NCBI RefSeq assembly: GCF_024699275.1
Contig: NZ_JAILPX010000038.1
Span: 1 to 7,700 of the forward strand
Length of the DNA: 7,700 nt
Direction of reading: 5' to 3'
Origin: Selenomonas sp.
Lineage (GTDB): Bacteria > Bacillota_C > Negativicutes > Selenomonadales > Selenomonadaceae
Shown: positions 1 through 6,100 of the stretch, piece by piece
How the letters are laid out: each line of letters begins with the position of its first letter
Position numbering within the stretch: the first letter of the stretch is position 1
The notes under the pieces: generated by a model
Told to the model about the DNA's origin: nothing
The model's input: only the letters and a program-made list of their open reading frames with translations
Database searches by the model: none
Position numbers and translations under genes: made by a program

Positions 1-2
1 TA

Positions 3-980
3 GAGGAAAGATATATTCAAGATGTTAGTGGCAAGTTGACAAATCAAGATAGTAAATATTGTAAATCCTGGGTGAAGGTTATGAGCAATATCTTCGAAAT
101 GACTTGTCGAGTACAGGAGAAATCTAATAAGGAAATCGGTGTGATTCCTCCATGCTGTTACTTGCGATTATCTTTTCTGCATACAAGTGCCTTGCTGGTG
201 GAACAAGAACCTTGCTTTATGGTAGAGTTTTTTGCTGATGATGGGGATAATCCTTGGGCGAAGGCAAGAATAAGAGCCACGGATGTTCTGGGGGACTGGC
301 AGACTTTTGCCGGGCAGGCTTATCGCAAGGATTTGTGGTATGCTCGGTACTATGATCCGGATGTTATACAGTCGTTGTTGGTTCAGACGCAGCAGAAGAT
401 CCTTTACATCTGGTTGAACCGGGCCAGGTACTGGATGCGTGAATTGGAAGACACGCCGGAGTTTCGCAAACTGTCAGTCACGGAGGAGTTCCAGATTACC
501 GTTGGCGCTTACCGTGACTGGCAGGAGCCGATATTCCGTCTGCGGACAGATGTGGATTTGCTGGATGCGCAGGGGGAATCTTTGGCAGGAGCCTTTTTCG
601 TAGCGAAGCGATACCGCGATGTTGTCATCAAGGAAATAGATGCCGAAACAGCGGAGTTTATCGACTGCCGGTTGGAAAAAGTAACATTCAAGGACACCAA
701 TCTTTGCGACTGCCGTTTTCGAAACTGTAGATTCTATGGTGTTACATTTCAGGATTGCAAACTTGCTGGTGCAAGCTTTGAAAAGAGTCTTTTGGCTGCC
801 TGTGAATTCCAAAACTGTGATTTCAATCCGGACTCAGAAGCTATGGATGCCAATAAGTTATATCGCGGAGTGTCTTTTACAGGAAATAAAATGCAGAAAT
901 GCAGTTTTGTCGCTTGTGATTTTCAAGGGATGCACCAACGGGATAATGATTTGACGGATTGTGAGGGGGCTTTTGTTTGA
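3..980 (+). CDS. Pentapeptide-repeat protein, 5' partial, unknown N-terminal domain
   Basis: The frame is open to the left edge (first full codon at 3) and ends with TGA at 978-980. A TTG at 36 could start a 314-residue protein and an ATG lies at 81, but neither has a well-spaced Shine-Dalgarno, so I think the true start is upstream. Counting from the TTG, residues 1-200 are a mixed, Trp/Tyr/Arg-rich region (for example DLWYARYYD and YIWLNRARYWMRELE) that I do not recognise. From about residue 207 the chain becomes pentapeptide repeats with Phe or Leu every fifth position: FIDCR, LEKVT, FKDTN, LCDCR, FRNCR, FYGVT, FQDCK, LAGAS. These should form a right-handed quadrilateral beta-helix. A non-repeat insertion of roughly 17 residues interrupts the solenoid before further units (FTGNK, MQKCS, FVACD). 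Cysteine recurs within the units. There is no signal peptide or membrane segment in the visible part, so it is probably cytoplasmic. Its position before a VgrG-RHS gene suggests a chaperone or adaptor; this is inference. Confidence 0.8.
   Translation, partial: EERYIQDVSGKLTNQDSKYCKSWVKVMSNIFEMTCRVQEKSNKEIGVIPPCCYLRLSFLHTSALLVEQEPCFMVEFFADDGDNPWAKARIRATDVLGDWQTFAGQAYRKDLWYARYYDPDVIQSLLVQTQQKILYIWLNRARYWMRELEDTPEFRKLSVTEEFQITVGAYRDWQEPIFRLRTDVDLLDAQGESLAGAFFVAKRYRDVVIKEIDAETAEFIDCRLEKVTFKDTNLCDCRFRNCRFYGVTFQDCKLAGASFEKSLLAACEFQNCDFNPDSEAMDANKLYRGVSFTGNKMQKCSFVACDFQGMHQRDNDLTDCEGAFV
963..969 (+). promoter_or_regulatory. Ribosome binding site for the TTG start at 977
   Basis: The GAGGGGG at 963-969 lies 7 bases before the TTG at 977, inside the last codons of the upstream gene. 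No ATG lies at a comparable distance in this frame, so the site decides the TTG start. The start overlaps the upstream TGA as TTGA, which favours translational coupling. Confidence 0.6.
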
Positions 981-1510
981 TAGAACCATGGTTCCAAATG
1001 CTGGCGGGCAGGAATGTGAATAATGTTATTTCCCCGCTGGATTTACCTGCGGATAAATATCCACCCATTATGACGTTGGAGAAGTTCCTGCAGATGGGGG
1101 ATGCGGTCGTACATTATAACTATAATGATGCAATGCGTATGCCATCGGTGATTTTTGAGCCGACTTTTATGGTAGCAGATTCTATGCGGAGGATTTTTGC
1201 GCGCTTGCAGCCAGAGATAAAATTCAAGGCAGTGCAGTTTTTCTCTGCGGATGGCGATGAGAAGAAGCCCATGCCGTTATATTGGATTCCCTATTATCCG
1301 GTATCGGAGTGTTTCCTGCATGAGAAGACCAAATATGTTATGGGGCGGACGGATGCACCTATTTTAGAAGCAAAATATTTAGAAGGGATGCACTTGCTGG
1401 TGATTTCCCTGAAGGGGCAATTGCTGTGGCTGGCCTCGCTTACGGCGGCAGAACGCTTTTTGCAGCAGGGCGTGACGGGTATACAGTTGAAACAAGTGCA
1501 GATTATGTAG
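977..1510 (+). CDS. Imm11/DUF1629-like protein, putative accessory or immunity protein
   Basis: This is a complete 177-residue soluble protein with a TTG start and a TAG stop at 1508-1510, followed directly by TAA. It has no signal peptide, membrane helix or cysteine-rich motif. The layout recalls the Imm11 (DUF1629) family. A central segment has the pattern of Met-rich helix and then strand (VADSMRRIFARLQPEIKFKAVQFF), here at about residues 66-89 with V66 and F89 as approximate ends. It is followed by a YWIPYYP strand near 107-113, and near the C-terminus by a helix running into QQGVTGIQLKQVQ (about 163-175), which resembles the 'tGi.f' ending of that family. This is pattern memory, not a search result. 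It overlaps the pentapeptide gene by four bases and precedes the VgrG-RHS gene by 21 bases, so all three are likely one transcript. If it is Imm11-like it could protect against a toxin. A chaperone or adaptor for loading the spike effector is equally plausible from its position. Confidence 0.7.
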   Translation: MIEPWFQMLAGRNVNNVISPLDLPADKYPPIMTLEKFLQMGDAVVHYNYNDAMRMPSVIFEPTFMVADSMRRIFARLQPEIKFKAVQFFSADGDEKKPMPLYWIPYYPVSECFLHEKTKYVMGRTDAPILEAKYLEGMHLLVISLKGQLLWLASLTAAERFLQQGVTGIQLKQVQIM

Positions 1511-1517
1511 TAATTTG

Positions 1518-1525
1518 AAAGAAGG
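1518..1525 (+). promoter_or_regulatory. Ribosome binding site for the VgrG-RHS gene
   Basis: AAAGAAGG at 1518-1525 sits 6 bases before the ATG at 1532. The 21-base gap after the previous gene contains no hairpin or obvious promoter, so the giant gene is probably read from the same transcript. Confidence 0.7.
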
Positions 1526-1531
1526 TTCGTT

Positions 1532-3180
1532 ATGGAACAAACTCCGCTAGGAGCAGTCAGGCTTTCTGGTCTGGAATACAGGAAACTCGAAGCCTTGAAA
1601 ATCGTAGAGAAGGCCGGCCAGCATGGGCGGTGTCAGCTGGAACTGGGGATGGATGATTCTTTCGGCGAGCAGGATGTATTGCAGCTGGAGAATCGGGAGA
1701 TAATCGTCCGGGCTGGGGAGCAGATTATTTTTGCCGGTGTGATAGGTTCCAGCCAGCTCATACAGCAGGCGGGGGAAAAACGGCTGCAAGTTATCCTGTA
1801 TACGAAGTCTTTTTTGCTGGATATCCATAAGAAGTCCCGCACCTTCCAGCCGGAGGATAAGACCTTGCAGGATATGGCAAGGTCTGTAGCCTCGTCGTAC
1901 GAGGCAGAAGTTATCGTCCCGGAGAATGAAACGATTTCCCGGCTGGTCTATCAGGAAGAACAGACGGATTGGGAATTTCTATGCCGCTTGGCAGAGAGTA
2001 CAGGAAGATATATTTTTGCCGATGCCAAAAGTCAGGGAATCCGTATCAGTTTGGGCTATATGCCCTTCCGCCAAAGCCAGCTTCAGGCAGATGACCATAT
2101 TCTGAGTCAGCGTGTGCTCTTGGAAAAATGCCTGCGGGCGCAGGAAAATACCGCGAAACGTGCTTTGCCCTGCGAATATACGCTGACGGACATGGATACA
2201 CCGGATTTGTCTTTGGGCGTGGGTTACGGCCTGAAGAATGGCGAGCGCGGCCAGGTTGTAATGCACAGCTGTATCGAGGCGCAGGATGGCTTGCTGATTA
2301 ATCACCTGCAACTGGTGAACAAGGAAGGCTGCCGTGTAGATGCTCGGACAGAGCTTCAGGACAGGAACCGTGGCCGCTATTTGACGGGAAAAATCATTGC
2401 GGTTGATGGTACGAATGTCAAGGTTCATTTTGATGTGGATGAAAGTCAGGATGAGAGCGAAGCCTGCTGGATTCCCTATGAGAATATCGTCAATAATTAT
2501 ATGTATTCCATGCCGGATGTGGGGGATAAGGTATTCGTCTATCACGAGGAAAACGGCAAGAAAATGGCTCAGGGCAGCCATCGTACTTCTACGGATGGTG
2601 ACAGTGATTATGATATGCCGGAGAATCGTTCCCTGACCAGCACAAACAATCTCTTGCAATTCCAGCCGGGCAGTGTGGTCATGCAGGCCGGACGGCAGGG
2701 AATAAACAGTTCTATTATCACCATGAGTGATGCGTCGGGGATAAGCATACATTCTACGCAGGATATTGTATTTGAAGCGAAGCAGGATATAGAAGTTCAG
2801 GCTGCTCAGAGTGAGACGCCTGAGCAGTTTGCCAAGCCGGAAGCTGACTACCGCAATGGCATGGCTGCTTATACTTCCCATGGTGGTGGATATATTGGTG
2901 TCAATATGGGCAGCAATAAGAAGATTGGCGCGGATGTTCCGGGCTTGAAATCAGCCAGTGCTCCTTTGGAAACCGTAGTGCCCTCCAATCAGGCCAAGGC
3001 CTGTGATGCGGCTACGGGAACAACACATACTCCTGCAGCACCGCAAGCGCCGGATAGTGTGCCCGTAAGTGGTTTCCTGCAGGCAGAAGGCAAGGATGGC
3101 TTAACCCTTGTGGTAGGAAATAGCAGTATTGACATCAGCAAGGATGGGAATATACAGATAGCCTCGCCGGTAATAGAAGA
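1532..3180 (+). other. VgrG/Pvc8-like spike module of the fusion protein
   Basis: This covers residues 1 to about 550 of the fusion. The order matches known spike proteins: gp27-like trimer base, OB fold, then an extended beta needle. The needle strands have the usual alternating pattern, as in NLLQFQPGSVVMQAG, ASGISIHSTQDIVFEAKQDI and GLTLVVGNSSIDISKDG. A low-complexity Ala/Pro/Thr segment (about 486-510) separates the two needle stretches. The family assignment rests on motif recognition, and the exact borders are approximate. Confidence 0.75.
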
Positions 3181-6100
3181 AAGCGGTTATAACAAGGGCG
3201 GTGGCGGCAGTATAAATAATGCACCAGCAGAAGAAACGGAGGACAATTCGCTGGACGTTGCCAAGGAACTTGCCTGGGATGCTGCGGAAATGATTCCGAT
3301 AGTGGGAAATCTGATGAGTGCCTATGATGCCTTGCAGGATATCAAAGAAGGCAATTGGGGCATGGCCGCATTGGATGCCTTTGGAGCGATTCCGGGAGTA
3401 GGGAATGTAGCCAAAGGCGCGAAATTAGGCGCAAAGGGGCTGAAAGCTGCTGGTAAGCTGGAAAAAGCTGAAAAAGCAGCTAAAGCGGCTAAAGAAGGTA
3501 AGGCGGCGGTTAATGCGGCAAAAGTGGAAAAGAAAATCGAAGATATAATCAGACCGGTTGAGCACGTCACGAGCGGTGCGGCCAAAAGTTCTGCCGAGTT
3601 GGAAAAAAGCATAGGTAAAGGGGCTAGTACCGTATTGAAACAAGATGCGAAAAGGGCCGCAAAAAATGTTAATCCCAAAGCGCCGGAAGCAAGAAAATTA
3701 GATGGGCGGGAAAATCGTGAAATCCCTGAAAATATAAGGAATAACGGCGGAAAAGATGGAATTAATAATAATCGCTGCCAAGGGGATAACAAGGTTGGAG
3801 ATTTAAAAGGTGGCGATCCGGTAGATTTAGTTACAGGCAGTTTTATCCTGAATACAACGGACATGGTGTTCAAGGATTTAGGTGAAGATTTTGTCCTTAC
3901 TCGTTGCTACGAATCCCTCTATGAAAATAAAGGCCAGCACCTTGGCAGCCGCTGGCTGATAAATGTAGGGATGTGCCTTTCCCGCGAGAATAACCGGATT
4001 ACGGTTTTGATGCCTGACTTGCATCTGGAAAAATTCCAGTTGCAGGAGAATGGTACATGGCTGAATCAGCGTGGCGGCAGTGAAGCTTTGAAGCTCCGTG
4101 AGGATAAAACGGGCTACCAGATTATACTTCCTGCTGAACGGAAATGCTATACCTTTGATTCGGAGGGCAAGCTGATTTCCATTCAGCAGAATAACCAGCG
4201 GCCAGTAAAACTTACCTATCAGGGGAAGTTTATCCAGCATATTACCCTTTCCTGCGGTCAGGAGATTCGTTTTACCTACGATAACGATAAGATCAGCTCC
4301 ATCGCAGATTCGCTTGGTCGTGTGTTGCGTTACCGCTATGATGGTGATCTGCTGACCAAGGTGACCTATCCGAACGGGGGCAGTTTTCAGTATACTTATG
4401 ATGAGTCAGGCCGTATTCTGTCCGTATGTGACCTCAACGGCAAGACTTATGTGAAAAACACCTACGACAGGGACAGCCGTGTTACCCGGCAGGCTATGAT
4501 TACCGGTGGCGAGTATGTATATTTCTACGATCCGCAGAATCGGCTTACCACTTACACAGAAGTACATACCGGTCAGCGGCTTACGGTGCATTATAACCGG
4601 CAGAAACTGGTGGAGGCCATTGATTACCCGGATGGCACGATGGAAGAACGTGGCTATGACGAGTGGGAAAATCAGATTTATCAAAAAGACCGCTTGGGGC
4701 GTGAGACGCATTGGGAATTCAACGCCAAAGGCCAACTTTTGCAGGAAATAAAAGCGGATGGCTTAATCACCACTCATACCTATGATAAACGGGGACAACG
4801 CATTCGTACGCAGGATAATCTTGGCGGTGAGATATGCTATAATTACACCCAAGAAGGCTGGCTTAGGGAAAAGAAAACGAAACAGTCCGAGGGAAAGTGG
4901 CAGGTGGAAGCCTACGAATACGATTATCAGGGGCGTATGCTTCGTAAGACCGTAAATGGTCAGGAAACGCGCTACTGGTATAAGGAGGATTCCCCTGTTC
5001 CCTGTGCTATGCGTACTCCCTGTGGGGATGAATTCCGCTATGAGTATGATGACGCAAATCGTTTGAGCATAATTGCTAGCGAATTCGGTGAGCGCAGTTT
5101 CGGCTATGACAGCCTTGACCATATCGTCAGCGATACCGATGCGTTGGGGAACTCTTATACGGCGGAATTTGACCTGATGGGCAATCTGCGCCGTGAATGC
5201 AGCCCTAAGGAAAATGCCAGCGAGGAGCAGTCCCGTTACTGGCGTTATGCCTATGATGGCATGGATAATCCCATCCACACGGAAAGCCCACTGGGCGTAG
5301 TTTATGACAAGGAATATGATGGCGAAAGCCGCTTGACTAAAGAGGTTCACCCAGAGGCGAAAAATGGTGAAGGCACGGCTTATGACTACGATGCCGATGG
5401 CCGCAAAATCCGTACCCATTACCCGGACGGCGGCGTGGAGCGCTCTTTCTATGATGCAGAGGGGAATCTCATCAAGAAGGTAACACCGAACCATTATGAT
5501 CCGTCCACCGATGACGGCTCCGGAACGACCTACACTTATGACGCAGGCAATCGCCGTACTTCCGTGACAAATGAAGCTGGCGACCTGCTGGAGGTCTCCC
5601 GCTATGATGCCAGAGGCCGTTGCGTTTACCATCAGGATGCAGGCCAGCTTGAAGCCAGCCGGGAAGGTATGGTCTATGCCACCACCTACCGCTATGACTT
5701 GGTGGGCAACAAGCTGGAGGAACGCAAGGCTGTTTCCGAAAAAGACGGTGCAATCCAGTACAGCCTGCGGCGCTGGACGTATGATGTCCATAACAACATC
5801 ATCGAGGAAAAGACCTGGCTCACCCTGCAAAGCGAGACCAGTGCCAGCGGCCTGACGCGCACCATCCGCAATACCTACGACAAGCAGAACCGCTTAATCC
5901 GTGTAACGGATAATCTCGGCGCAGAGGTCAAATACACCTACAACAGCATAGGAAAACGAACCAGTGAGGAACGTAAGGTTAATGCAGAAGAAAACCAGCT
6001 GATAAAATACCTCTATGATGAAACAGGTCGCCTGACCGACAGAGCCGAAAAACTCAACCAAAAGCGCAAAGGCACATGGTGGGCACATACCCGCTATGCC

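Noticed and set aside
22..39. ATG at 22 with AGGAAAG upstream, considered as the start of the first gene
   Set aside because: The ATG is in another frame and meets TGA at 37-39 after five codons, so it cannot start the pentapeptide protein.
1979..2881. Long open frame of about 300 codons on the - strand
   Set aside because: It lies wholly opposite the VgrG-like coding sequence, has no recognisable domain and no credible ribosome binding context, and disappears outside that region. The + strand frame has clear family motifs.
4763..5830. Open - strand frame of about 355 codons, rich in hydrophobic residues
   Set aside because: It is the antisense of the YD-repeat array. Codons for Tyr, Asp and Gly read backwards give Ile, Val and Ala-type residues, which produces a false membrane-like protein.
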